Part shown: positions 37,314-45,058 of the stretch, piece after piece
Layout of the letters: every line of letters starts with the position of its first letter
Position numbering within the stretch: the first letter of the stretch is position 1
Source of the DNA: Granulicella aggregans
GTDB lineage: Bacteria > Acidobacteriota > Terriglobia > Terriglobales > Acidobacteriaceae
Reading direction: 5' to 3'
NCBI RefSeq assembly: GCF_025685565.1
Contig: NZ_JAGSYE010000001.1
Span: 62,001 to 126,000 of the forward strand
Length of the DNA: 64,000 nucleotides
Notes under the pieces: model-generated
Databases searched by the model: none
What the model was told of the DNA's origin: nothing
Seen by the model: only the letters and a program-made list of their open reading frames with translations
Translations under genes and position numbers: made by a program

Positions 37314-38697
37314 GGACTTCCTCCGGATTGTTGCGGCTGTGCTGGAGCGCTTCGTCGACGAGGGCAAGTCCCCGTTCAATGATGTCGAGTCCCTCAGCGA
37401 GTTGCTGCTGCGTGATGACCAGTGGCGGGCACACCCACAGCATGTTGAATCGGGTGAATGCGTAAAGATGCTGCGACTTCAGATAGGTGGCCAGCTTTGC
37501 CATCTCGGCGCTCGTGCCGTTGAAGGGAGCAAGCGGCTCCTTGGTAGCCTTATCCTTCACAAGTTCAATGACACTGAAGAGGCCGATGGAACGGACATCC
37601 CCAACACAGTCGAACCTGTTCCTGATCGCAGTCAGGCGATCAGAGAGGTAAACGCCTTGCGTATCGACATTCTCGAAGATCGCCTCTTCTTCATAGACAG
37701 CAAGATTCGCGTTGGCCGCAGCACAAGAAACAGGATGACCGCTATAGGTAAGGCCGCCATAAAGCATATGCGTCTCGAAGTATTGCGCAATCGCATCGGA
37801 GACGATGACCGTGCCCAGCGGCATGTATCCGCTGGTTAGCCCCTTCGCTGCTGTGACAATGTCCGGCTTGATGCCGTAGTGCTGCGTGGCCAGATACTTG
37901 CCCGTGCGACCGAAGCCGCTCATCACTTCGTCATCAATCAACAGGATGCCGTACTTATCGCAGAGAGAACGCAACTTCGGATAGTAGTCATCCGGCGGGA
38001 CAAGAATGCCGTTCGACCCGGTGATGCCTTCAACCATGATGGCAGCGATCTCGTTCGGCCCTTCCATCTGGATGATCTCTTCGATGTGCGAGACGCACTC
38101 GCGATGGCAGGTCTCGACCTTCTGACCAAACGGACAGCGATAGCAGTAAGGATCGAAGGCCCGCACTACGCCTGGAATGCCGGGCTCTACCGGCCAGCGG
38201 CGCGGATCGCCAGAGGCCGTCATCGATCCCATCGTCGCGCCGTGATAGGAACGATAGCGCGTGATGATCTTGTTGCGGCCCGTGAAGAGTCGAGCGATCT
38301 TCATCGCGTTCTCGTTAGCTTCAGAGCCACCGAGTGTGAAGAACGCCTTCGCAAGTCCCGTCACTTCCGCGAGCTTCTTACCCAGAACCCCACGCGGCTC
38401 CGTCGCAAATCCAGGCCCGGCAAAGCAAAGCTGATCCACCTGCTTCTTAATCGCGTCAAGCACCTTGGGATGCTGGTGGCCAACATTCATGTTGATGAGC
38501 TGCGCGCTGAAGTCCAGCCAGCGATTGTCATCGCCATCCCAGAAGTAAACACCCTCAGCGCGCTTCATCAGCATCGGGTTTGCCGCGCCCTGTACCGACC
38601 ACGAAAATAACGTGTAGTCGCGATTCTCCTGAACGATCTCCTGCGATGTGCGTTCAGCCTGTTGGATTACTTCAATCTCTATCATCTGCGTGCTCAT
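37279..38697 (-). CDS. class III aminotransferase, probable beta-alanine/beta-aminoisobutyrate type
   Basis: A 472-aa PLP enzyme of fold type I. The substrate-binding head is followed by GGSEANENAMKIAR and the YRSYHGATMG motif. LLIDDEVMSGFGRTGK gives the PLP-binding Asp, TAAKGLTSGYMPLG gives the Schiff-base Lys, and GGLTYSGHPVSCAAA completes the site. An insert with several Cys/His residues (YRCPFGQKVETCHREC) is present. Position between the amidohydrolase/regulator genes and mmsA points to transamination of beta-alanine or beta-aminoisobutyrate to the semialdehyde. The ATG overlaps the pucR stop (ATGA). Confidence 0.9.
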   Translation of the reverse strand: MSTQMIEIEVIQQAERTSQEIVQENRDYTLFSWSVQGAANPMLMKRAEGVYFWDGDDNRWLDFSAQLINMNVGHQHPKVLDAIKKQVDQLCFAGPGFATEPRGVLGKKLAEVTGLAKAFFTLGGSEANENAMKIARLFTGRNKIITRYRSYHGATMGSMTASGDPRRWPVEPGIPGVVRAFDPYCYRCPFGQKVETCHRECVSHIEEIIQMEGPNEIAAIMVEGITGSNGILVPPDDYYPKLRSLCDKYGILLIDDEVMSGFGRTGKYLATQHYGIKPDIVTAAKGLTSGYMPLGTVIVSDAIAQYFETHMLYGGLTYSGHPVSCAAANANLAVYEEEAIFENVDTQGVYLSDRLTAIRNRFDCVGDVRSIGLFSVIELVKDKATKEPLAPFNGTSAEMAKLATYLKSQHLYAFTRFNMLWVCPPLVITQQQLAEGLDIIERGLALVDEALQHSRNNPEEVHAPVRLTSASH

Positions 38698-39545
38698 ACG
38701 CGACGCTCCTTCTCGATGCGGGATGTTGGTCTTTCAGAGGCCGTCAACTGTGGATGACTCGAACGCAGCAGAGCGAACGCGACCAGGAAACCGAGCTTGC
38801 GCGAGGGGTCGTCAAGCGAGCCGAGCAGGCCCGTAAGCTGATCGAGTCGGTAATAGACGCTCTGGCGGCGGACGCCCAGGTTGCGCGCTGCTGCAGCTAT
38901 ATTGAACTGCGCGTCAAGAAGCGCTTCAAGCGTGACGAGCAGAGTCGTGCGCGGACGCGGCGGTAGCGACAGCAAAGGCCCAAGCTCGCGCTGCAAAAAC
39001 TGCCGGTCGCGGCCCGTCTCGATCAATGAATTGAGGATCGTGTCAAGCGTCGTTTCAAGTCCGTGGCTTGGCGTGGGCCGAAGAATCTCCTGGTGCGCCG
39101 CCCGCGTCAGCTCACGGAAACTAACCTCAGTCCTGAAGACAACGATGGGAAAGTTGAGTTCCCGAGCGGTCTCAAGAAGCTCCGAGGGAACCTCCGTAAT
39201 CCACTGCACGAGTTCGAGGCCCAAGGCACGGATTCCAGCCTTCGACAGGCCCCGAATGTAGGCTCTTCTCGTTGCTGAACTCACCCGCATCAACTCGAGG
39301 CCAGTGCTCAGCAGAAGTTCGCCACCCGAAAGAAATCGCCAGATGTCCATGATCTCCGAGACGTGGACCCATGTCACCGGCTGGTCGATCTGCGCGCCTC
39401 CGCAGATCAACTCCGCGCTGCGAAACGCGGGGAGGTTCAGTACCGTCTCAAGCGACGGCAGCGCCGTTCCCTGGCGGAACGCCCCGCGCGTGCTTGAGTC
39501 GATCGCTACAGGCTGCCGCTCTAAAGCAGCGCGATTCACATTCAT
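38694..39545 (-). CDS. PucR family transcriptional regulator, short form
   Basis: About 283 aa. The N-terminal PucR domain (about residues 25-140) contains SAELICGGAQIDQPVTWVHV, then a GGELLLSTG stretch. The C terminus has a helix-turn-helix of the PucR/CdaR kind (EALLDAQFNIAAAARNLGV then RRQSVYYRLDQL). Members usually run near 400-550 aa with a GGDEF-like middle domain; here that domain is nearly absent. PucR-type proteins regulate purine or pyrimidine breakdown, matching the operon. ATG at 39545 overlaps the stop of the M20 gene (ATGA), and the pucR stop overlaps the next ATG, so the regulator is made from inside the operon. Confidence 0.88.
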   Translation of the reverse strand: MNVNRAALERQPVAIDSSTRGAFRQGTALPSLETVLNLPAFRSAELICGGAQIDQPVTWVHVSEIMDIWRFLSGGELLLSTGLELMRVSSATRRAYIRGLSKAGIRALGLELVQWITEVPSELLETARELNFPIVVFRTEVSFRELTRAAHQEILRPTPSHGLETTLDTILNSLIETGRDRQFLQRELGPLLSLPPRPRTTLLVTLEALLDAQFNIAAAARNLGVRRQSVYYRLDQLTGLLGSLDDPSRKLGFLVAFALLRSSHPQLTASERPTSRIEKERRV

Positions 39546-40783
39546 TGGCCCTCCATCCATGCAAGCGTCTTCGTTGCAAGTCGATCGAATGCTTCAACAG
39601 CCAAGACGAGATCTTCCTTGCGTGTGTCCTCAATCTTGTTGTGGCTGATGCCGCGCAACGATTGCACGAACATCATCACGGTCGGAATTCCCACTCGCGC
39701 GACCTCGGCCGCGTCATGCAGCGGCCCCGACGGAAGCCGATACGAAGTCGCGGTCGTCTCGCGAATGGCCCTATCGCAAAGCTCGATCAAGTCAGGATGA
39801 AACGGTACCGGCTCAATGCTCCAGATGCGCGACCACTTCACCGAACAACGCTCTTCTCCGGCGAATCGCTCGCTTGCCTCCTGCGCCTCGCGCAGCATCG
39901 TGGCCAAGAAATCTGCATCGAGATCGCGCTGGTCCAGCGTCACCTCGCATCGCCCCACAACAGCGGTCACGATTCCAGGAAAGGTCTTGACGCTGCCCAT
40001 CGTGCAGACGGCATCGGCATGCTTGCCCGCGATCGCGCGCAGTTCCAGCGCAAGCTTTGCTGCGGGTGCTAGCGCATCGCGACGATCCCCCATGGGCGTC
40101 GAACCCGAGTGTGCCTCCTGTCCTTCGAAGTTGATCGCATACCGCTCCACGCCCTTGGTCCCGAGAACGACTCCAAGCGGAAGCCCGAGTCGCTCCAGCA
40201 CTGGCCCCTGCTCAATATGAAGCTCAAGATATGCGGCGATGTCGTCCCGTTCACTCGTAGCATCGCCAATGCGTTCGATGTCAATGCCGCTGGCCCGAAG
40301 CGCCTCTTCAAGCGTGACCCCATCGCGATCTGTGCGCACTCGATCAGCAGCGATACTGTGCGTCCCTGCGAACGCCGAAGACCCAAACAAGCTGCGGCCA
40401 AACCGTGCGCCTTCTTCATCGGCCCAATCCACAAGCTTCACGGTGAACGGCGGCTTGCCGTCGTAGGTTTCCGCAAGTCCACGCAGCACCCCAAGCCCAG
40501 CTATCACGCCGAGGCATCCATCAAGCCATCCGCCGTTCGGCACCGAATCGAGATGACTGCCGATGACCAGCGACCGCTTCGAAGCGCCCTGGATTGTGAC
40601 CCAGACATTCCCTGCCGCGTCTATATGCCTTTGCACAGGAAGACCGTCGAGCTTCGCCCCGAACCAATCCCGTGCCTTCTGCCACGTCGGAGTGAACGCA
40701 ACGCGCTGCGCGCCGTTCTCATCGGCGGTGAGCGCGCGGAGCTCTTCGAGGTCGGCAATCACTTGCATCGGGTCTGCGGGCAC
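39542..40783 (-). CDS. M20 family Zn-dependent amidohydrolase, probable beta-ureidopropionase (N-carbamoyl-beta-alanine hydrolase)
   Basis: A 413-aa enzyme of the allantoate amidohydrolase/N-carbamoyl-amino acid hydrolase group. Metal and substrate motifs: VIGSHLDSVPNGGWLDGCLGV, DEEGARFGRSLFGSSAF, LELHIEQGPVLE, GQEAHSGSTPMGDRRDA and the late GPLHDAAEVARVGIPTVMMFV. Within this operon the fitting reaction is hydrolysis of N-carbamoyl-beta-alanine to beta-alanine, CO2 and ammonia. By sequence alone allantoate or another carbamoyl amino acid could be the substrate. GTG start at 40783 has GAGGAG five bases upstream; preA ends 24 bases before. Confidence 0.87.
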   Translation of the reverse strand: MPADPMQVIADLEELRALTADENGAQRVAFTPTWQKARDWFGAKLDGLPVQRHIDAAGNVWVTIQGASKRSLVIGSHLDSVPNGGWLDGCLGVIAGLGVLRGLAETYDGKPPFTVKLVDWADEEGARFGRSLFGSSAFAGTHSIAADRVRTDRDGVTLEEALRASGIDIERIGDATSERDDIAAYLELHIEQGPVLERLGLPLGVVLGTKGVERYAINFEGQEAHSGSTPMGDRRDALAPAAKLALELRAIAGKHADAVCTMGSVKTFPGIVTAVVGRCEVTLDQRDLDADFLATMLREAQEASERFAGEERCSVKWSRIWSIEPVPFHPDLIELCDRAIRETTATSYRLPSGPLHDAAEVARVGIPTVMMFVQSLRGISHNKIEDTRKEDLVLAVEAFDRLATKTLAWMEGQ

Positions 40784-40807
40784 GGAACTCCTCGTTAGCG
40801 GATCAGT

Positions 40808-42193
40808 CTAGTGGATATGTATACCGTGCGTCTCGCGATACTTCGCCATCGCATCCCAGTCTTCGGTCACGGCGGGCTCGTTGCGCGAGATCTCGTCCCA
40901 TGTGGTCGACGCGCGCTCCGGCGCCACTTCAACCATCTCGATGCAGTTGTCGACCGGGCACACGTTATAGCAGAGCCTGCATCCAACGCAATCCGCCTCA
41001 CGCACGACGGGATGCGCACGCGTCCCCACGGCCTCATGCTTGCCATTCGAACGAACGTCGTAGGAGTAAGGCTGCACAATCTCACCCACAGGCGAGACCA
41101 GGTCGATGCACTGGTGAGTCGTGTCGTTGCAGGCAACGTAGCAGAGGTTGCACTTGATGCACGCCTCCTGATCAATCCGCGCCACGGCCTTGAAGGCAAG
41201 GTCGAAGTGCTTGAACTCCGAGACCCGGTTCAGGCTCTTACCAACCACATCATCGATCGTCGCGTAGCCCTTCTCATCCATCCAGTTCGAAAGCCCATTG
41301 CAAAGATCTTCGATGATTCGAAAGCCGTAGTGCATCACGGCCGTGCACACCTGCAAACTCGTCGCGCCCAGCAGCAGGAACTCCGCAGCATCCTGCCACG
41401 TCGAGATACCGCCCATGCCTGAGATAGGCAAACCGGAGTTCATCACCTTCTCATCCGCGCCGAGCGAAGCAAGCATGTTCAACGCGATCGGCTTCACCGC
41501 CGGCCCCGCGTAGCCGCCATGGCCTCCCTTGCCGCCAATGCTAGGCGTGATCGCAAGCGTATCCAGATCGACGCCCACAATGGAGTTGATCGTATTGATC
41601 AGCGAGAGAGCATTGGCCCCGGCATTGATCGCGGAGTGCGCGGGAACGACGACGTTCGTAATGTTCGGTGTCAGCTTCACGATGACCGGGATGGTGGCTG
41701 CACTCATCGCCCATCCCGTGATCTGTTCGCAATACTCCGGCACCTGCCCGACAGCGGAGCCCATGCCCCGTTCGCTCATGCCGTGCGGGCATCCAAAGTT
41801 CAGCTCGATCCCATCCGCGCCTGTGTCCTGGATCTGCATTACGATCTTCTTCCACGCCTCGGCCTTCGGCTCGACCATCGCCGAGACGACGACAGCGCGA
41901 TCAGGCCAAGCCCGCTTTACCTCGGCGATCTCACGCAGGTTTACATCGAGCGGCCGGTCGGAGATAAGCTCAATATTGTTGATCGCCAGCATCCGCTGTC
42001 CGCCATAGTGCCACGCACCGTAGCGGTTCGAGATATTCAGCACCGGCGCGCCAATCGTCTTCCACACCGCGCCGCCCCAGCCCGCCTCGAAGGCGCGATG
42101 GACCTGCATGCCGGAGTTCGAAGGCGGCGCGGAGGCCAGCCAGAAAGGGTTCGGCGACTTGATGCCTGCAAAGTTGATGCTCAGATCGGCCAT
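40808..42193 (-). CDS. preA: NAD-dependent dihydropyrimidine dehydrogenase subunit PreA
   Basis: A 461-aa catalytic subunit that reduces uracil or thymine to the dihydro form. The FMN barrel of dihydroorotate-dehydrogenase type opens with NPFWLASAPPSNSG. The active loop is NFGCPHGMSERGMG, with the Cys that acts as general acid in the mammalian enzyme. Two ferredoxin-type 4Fe-4S sites follow near the C terminus (CIKCNLCYVAC and CVGCRLCYNVCP). preT ends 6 bases before its ATG, so both subunits are made together. Confidence 0.95.
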   Translation of the reverse strand: MADLSINFAGIKSPNPFWLASAPPSNSGMQVHRAFEAGWGGAVWKTIGAPVLNISNRYGAWHYGGQRMLAINNIELISDRPLDVNLREIAEVKRAWPDRAVVVSAMVEPKAEAWKKIVMQIQDTGADGIELNFGCPHGMSERGMGSAVGQVPEYCEQITGWAMSAATIPVIVKLTPNITNVVVPAHSAINAGANALSLINTINSIVGVDLDTLAITPSIGGKGGHGGYAGPAVKPIALNMLASLGADEKVMNSGLPISGMGGISTWQDAAEFLLLGATSLQVCTAVMHYGFRIIEDLCNGLSNWMDEKGYATIDDVVGKSLNRVSEFKHFDLAFKAVARIDQEACIKCNLCYVACNDTTHQCIDLVSPVGEIVQPYSYDVRSNGKHEAVGTRAHPVVREADCVGCRLCYNVCPVDNCIEMVEVAPERASTTWDEISRNEPAVTEDWDAMAKYRETHGIHIH

Positions 42194-42199
42194 GATTCG

Positions 42200-43546
42200 T
42201 TATGCTCCTGCCACTGCGGTTTCGATCTGTGCCAGTCGCGCGTGCAACGCCTGCGCGGCCATCTTGCCATCCTGCACGGCCATCACCGTCGAAGCCTCAC
42301 CTCGATGACGAATGCAGTCGCCGATCGCAAAGACCCCCGCGATGCTCGTCTCAAAGCCCTCATCGACGGCAATGTACCCATTCGCCGTCTTCAATCCCAG
42401 CGCCGTTGCGATAGAAGGCTTCTGCTGGCCAATAGCCTTCACAATCTGGTCCGCCTCAATCACAAACTCGCTGCCTGGGACCGGCGTCGATGTGGCCCGT
42501 CCTGACGCGTCCGGCGCTCCAAGCCGCATCTGCACACAACGAAGACCCGTAACTGCGCCAGCCTCAAGGATCGTCTCCACAGGCTGCGCGAGGAAGCGGA
42601 ACTCGATGCCCTCCTTCATAGCGAACTCCACCTCATGCGGATAGGCCGTCATCTCCCTCTCGCTGCGCCGGTAGACGATGGTGACTCGTTCCGCGCCCAA
42701 ACGCTTCGCAATCGTCGCGCAGTCGATCGCCGTGTTGCCCGCGCCCACGACCACGACCTGCTTACCGATCACAAGCGGCACCTCAGCGACCTTGCTTCCC
42801 TCAACATAGACAAGCCCGTCAAGCACGTGCTCTTCACCTGGTATGCCAAGTTGCGGCGAGCGGCCAAGTCCAACGCTCAGCACAACGATATCGAAGTCCT
42901 TTTGTAGCTCGGCCAGTGACAAATCGCCACCAAGCTCCCGCCCAGTAACCACCGTGACCCCAAGCTGCTCGATCATCGCCACCTCTGCCAGCGCGATTTC
43001 TACCGGCTCACGCAGCGAAATAATTCCGTAAGTCGAAAGTCCGCCCGCAAGATCGCGCTTCTCGAAGACGGTTACGTTATGTCCCCTTCGGGCTAGTTCG
43101 CCCGCGCACGAAAGCCCCGCCGGGCCAGAGCCGATCACCGCAACCTTGCGCCCCGTCGGCGGCCCCGCGGTCACCACCTGCACGCCCCGGTCATACACGT
43201 AGTCCATTGCGTACCGCTGGAGGCGACCGATCGCTATCGGGCTGCTCGAAGGTCCAAGCACGCACGAGCCTTCGCAGAGCTCCTGCACCGGGCAGACCCT
43301 CGCACACGTAGCGCCCAGCAGATTTGACTCAAGAATGGTCTGCGCCGAACCCAGCAGATTCGCGGAAGCAATCTTCTTGATAAAGCCTGGAATGTCGATG
43401 TGAGTCGGACACGCGTGCGTGCACGGAGCGTCGTAGCAATAGAGACAGCGATGGGACTCGCGAACCGCCGCCGCGCTCGTCAGCGGCGCGTAGGTCTCTT
43501 CGAGACCTGGGGTCGAACCGGAACAGCGTACATCCACTGGATCCAC
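42200..43546 (-). CDS. preT: NAD-dependent dihydropyrimidine dehydrogenase subunit PreT
   Basis: A 448-aa flavoprotein that passes electrons from NADH to PreA. N-terminal Fe-S cysteines (CLYCYDAPCTHACP and CARVCPVQELCEGSC), FAD-binding VIGSGPAGLSCAGELA, NAD-binding VVGAGNTAIDCATIA, and the closing GVFAIGDC motif of glutamate-synthase-like reductases are all visible. GTG start at 43546 has GGAGGA four bases upstream. It is the first gene of the six-gene operon. The upstream 120 bases hold an ACTCT-N4-AGAGT inverted repeat that could be an operator. Confidence 0.94.
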   Translation of the reverse strand: MDPVDVRCSGSTPGLEETYAPLTSAAAVRESHRCLYCYDAPCTHACPTHIDIPGFIKKIASANLLGSAQTILESNLLGATCARVCPVQELCEGSCVLGPSSSPIAIGRLQRYAMDYVYDRGVQVVTAGPPTGRKVAVIGSGPAGLSCAGELARRGHNVTVFEKRDLAGGLSTYGIISLREPVEIALAEVAMIEQLGVTVVTGRELGGDLSLAELQKDFDIVVLSVGLGRSPQLGIPGEEHVLDGLVYVEGSKVAEVPLVIGKQVVVVGAGNTAIDCATIAKRLGAERVTIVYRRSEREMTAYPHEVEFAMKEGIEFRFLAQPVETILEAGAVTGLRCVQMRLGAPDASGRATSTPVPGSEFVIEADQIVKAIGQQKPSIATALGLKTANGYIAVDEGFETSIAGVFAIGDCIRHRGEASTVMAVQDGKMAAQALHARLAQIETAVAGA

Positions 43547-43621
43547 AGCTTCCTCCGAAGTGACTTTGTCGCAAGGGTGAAGTCTGCATATTACGGAAAG
43601 AGAGCGCCGCGAACAACAGTC

Positions 43622-43635
43622 ACTCTGTAAAGAGT
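43622..43635. promoter_or_regulatory. inverted repeat in the preT promoter region
   Basis: ACTCT-GTAA-AGAGT, a perfect 5+5 inverted repeat 76 bases before the preT GTG. It is a candidate operator for the PucR-type regulator encoded in the operon. The motif is short and could be chance. Confidence 0.3.
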
Positions 43636-43668
43636 AGAGGATTTTTCGGCAGCGAGATCAACTCCCCA

Positions 43669-45045
43669 CTAAGCGATAATCTCGTTCACCACTCGCCCCG
43701 ATACATCAGTCAGCCGGTAGTCTCGGCCTGCGTAACGATACGTAAGCTTCTTGTGGTCGATGCCAAGCTGGTGCAGCATCGTCGCATGCAGGTCGTGGAC
43801 ATGCACCTGGTCCTTGACGATCTGGTAGCCATACTCGTCCGACTCGCCATAGGTGATACCGCCCTTGATCCCGCCGCCGGCCATCCACGAGGTGTAGCAA
43901 TCGGAGTGATGCGTGCGCCCCTTCGCCTTGGGGTTGGTATCTCCTGGCCTGCGTCCAAACTCCGTGCTCCACACCACCAACGTCTCATCGAACATCCCCC
44001 GCGACTTCAGGTCCTTCAGCAAAGCCGCAATAGGCTGGTCGACGTTCTTCGCCAGCGGCACGTGCGTCTGCATATCGGCGTGCGCGTCCCAGTTGATGAG
44101 TTGGTTCGATCCGATATCAATCAACTCGATAAACCGGACGCCGCGTTCAGCAAGCCGACGCGCCATCAGGCACTGCCACGCGAATCCCTTGGTGCTGCCA
44201 CGCTCAAGCCCATAGAGCGCAAGCGTAGCGTCGGTCTCCTTCGTAAGATCAAAAGCCTCTGGTGCCTGCGTCTGCATTCCGTGCGCGGTCTCAAAGCTCT
44301 TGATGCGAGCCGCAAGCGTGGAGTCACCGCCCCGCGCTGCCTCATGCTTCTGGTTGAAGAAGCTGATCAGGCCAAGCTCCTTGTCCTGCACGTCGGCAAG
44401 ATCCGTCCGCAGCATGTTCGGAATCGGCTCTCCATCCGAGCCGACGTGTACGCCTTGATGGCACGCGGGAAGGAAGTTCGCGTCCCACGGCATCGTGCCG
44501 CCATAGGGCATCTCCGGAGCCAGCACCATGAACGAAGGCAGGTTCTGGTTCACCGTTCCAAGCCCGTAGCTCACCCACGACCCCATACTCGGCCGCGCCT
44601 GCACCACGGAGCCGCCATGCAGCCCCATGTTCGCCTGCACGTGGTTCGGGAAGTCGTTCTTCATCGACCGGATCACGCAGATGTCGTCCATCATCGCGCC
44701 CACGTGTGGGAAGAGCGAACTCGCCTGCGTATCGCACTTCGCATAGCGCTTGAACTCCCAGCGTGGCGCCGACAGAAAATCTCCCTTGTACGGCTTGCCG
44801 CTGTCGGCAATCAGCTTCGGCTTGGGGTCAAACGTATCGACGTGCGAAGCTCCACCGCTCATGCAAAGAAAGATGACGCGCTTCGCCTTCGCCGGAAACA
44901 TAGGTTCCTTCGCGGCCAGCGGATTCGCAGGTTCGGACGAAGACGACTGCGCCAGTAGCTCATGCAGTACGCCCGGAAGAAACAGCGAGGCACTCGCAAG
45001 TGAATTGATGAAGTGGCGGCGGTTCATGGGATTGCGTGTCGTCAT
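43669..45045 (-). CDS. DUF1501 family protein, Tat-exported
   Basis: A 458-aa protein with twin-arginine-type start NRRHFINSLASASLFLPG. The sulfatase/alkaline-phosphatase-like DUF1501 body follows: KRVIFLCMSGGASHVDTFDPKP with metal-site-like Asp and His, and DETLVVWSTEFGRRPGD and HDLHATMLHQLG near the end. These proteins occur almost always beside a DUF1549/DUF1553 cytochrome protein, as here, but the reaction is not established. ATG at 45045 follows GAAGG by six bases and comes 13 bases after the partner's stop. Confidence 0.9.
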   Translation of the reverse strand: MTTRNPMNRRHFINSLASASLFLPGVLHELLAQSSSSEPANPLAAKEPMFPAKAKRVIFLCMSGGASHVDTFDPKPKLIADSGKPYKGDFLSAPRWEFKRYAKCDTQASSLFPHVGAMMDDICVIRSMKNDFPNHVQANMGLHGGSVVQARPSMGSWVSYGLGTVNQNLPSFMVLAPEMPYGGTMPWDANFLPACHQGVHVGSDGEPIPNMLRTDLADVQDKELGLISFFNQKHEAARGGDSTLAARIKSFETAHGMQTQAPEAFDLTKETDATLALYGLERGSTKGFAWQCLMARRLAERGVRFIELIDIGSNQLINWDAHADMQTHVPLAKNVDQPIAALLKDLKSRGMFDETLVVWSTEFGRRPGDTNPKAKGRTHHSDCYTSWMAGGGIKGGITYGESDEYGYQIVKDQVHVHDLHATMLHQLGIDHKKLTYRYAGRDYRLTDVSGRVVNEIIA

Positions 45046-45058
45046 CGTGGACCTTCTT

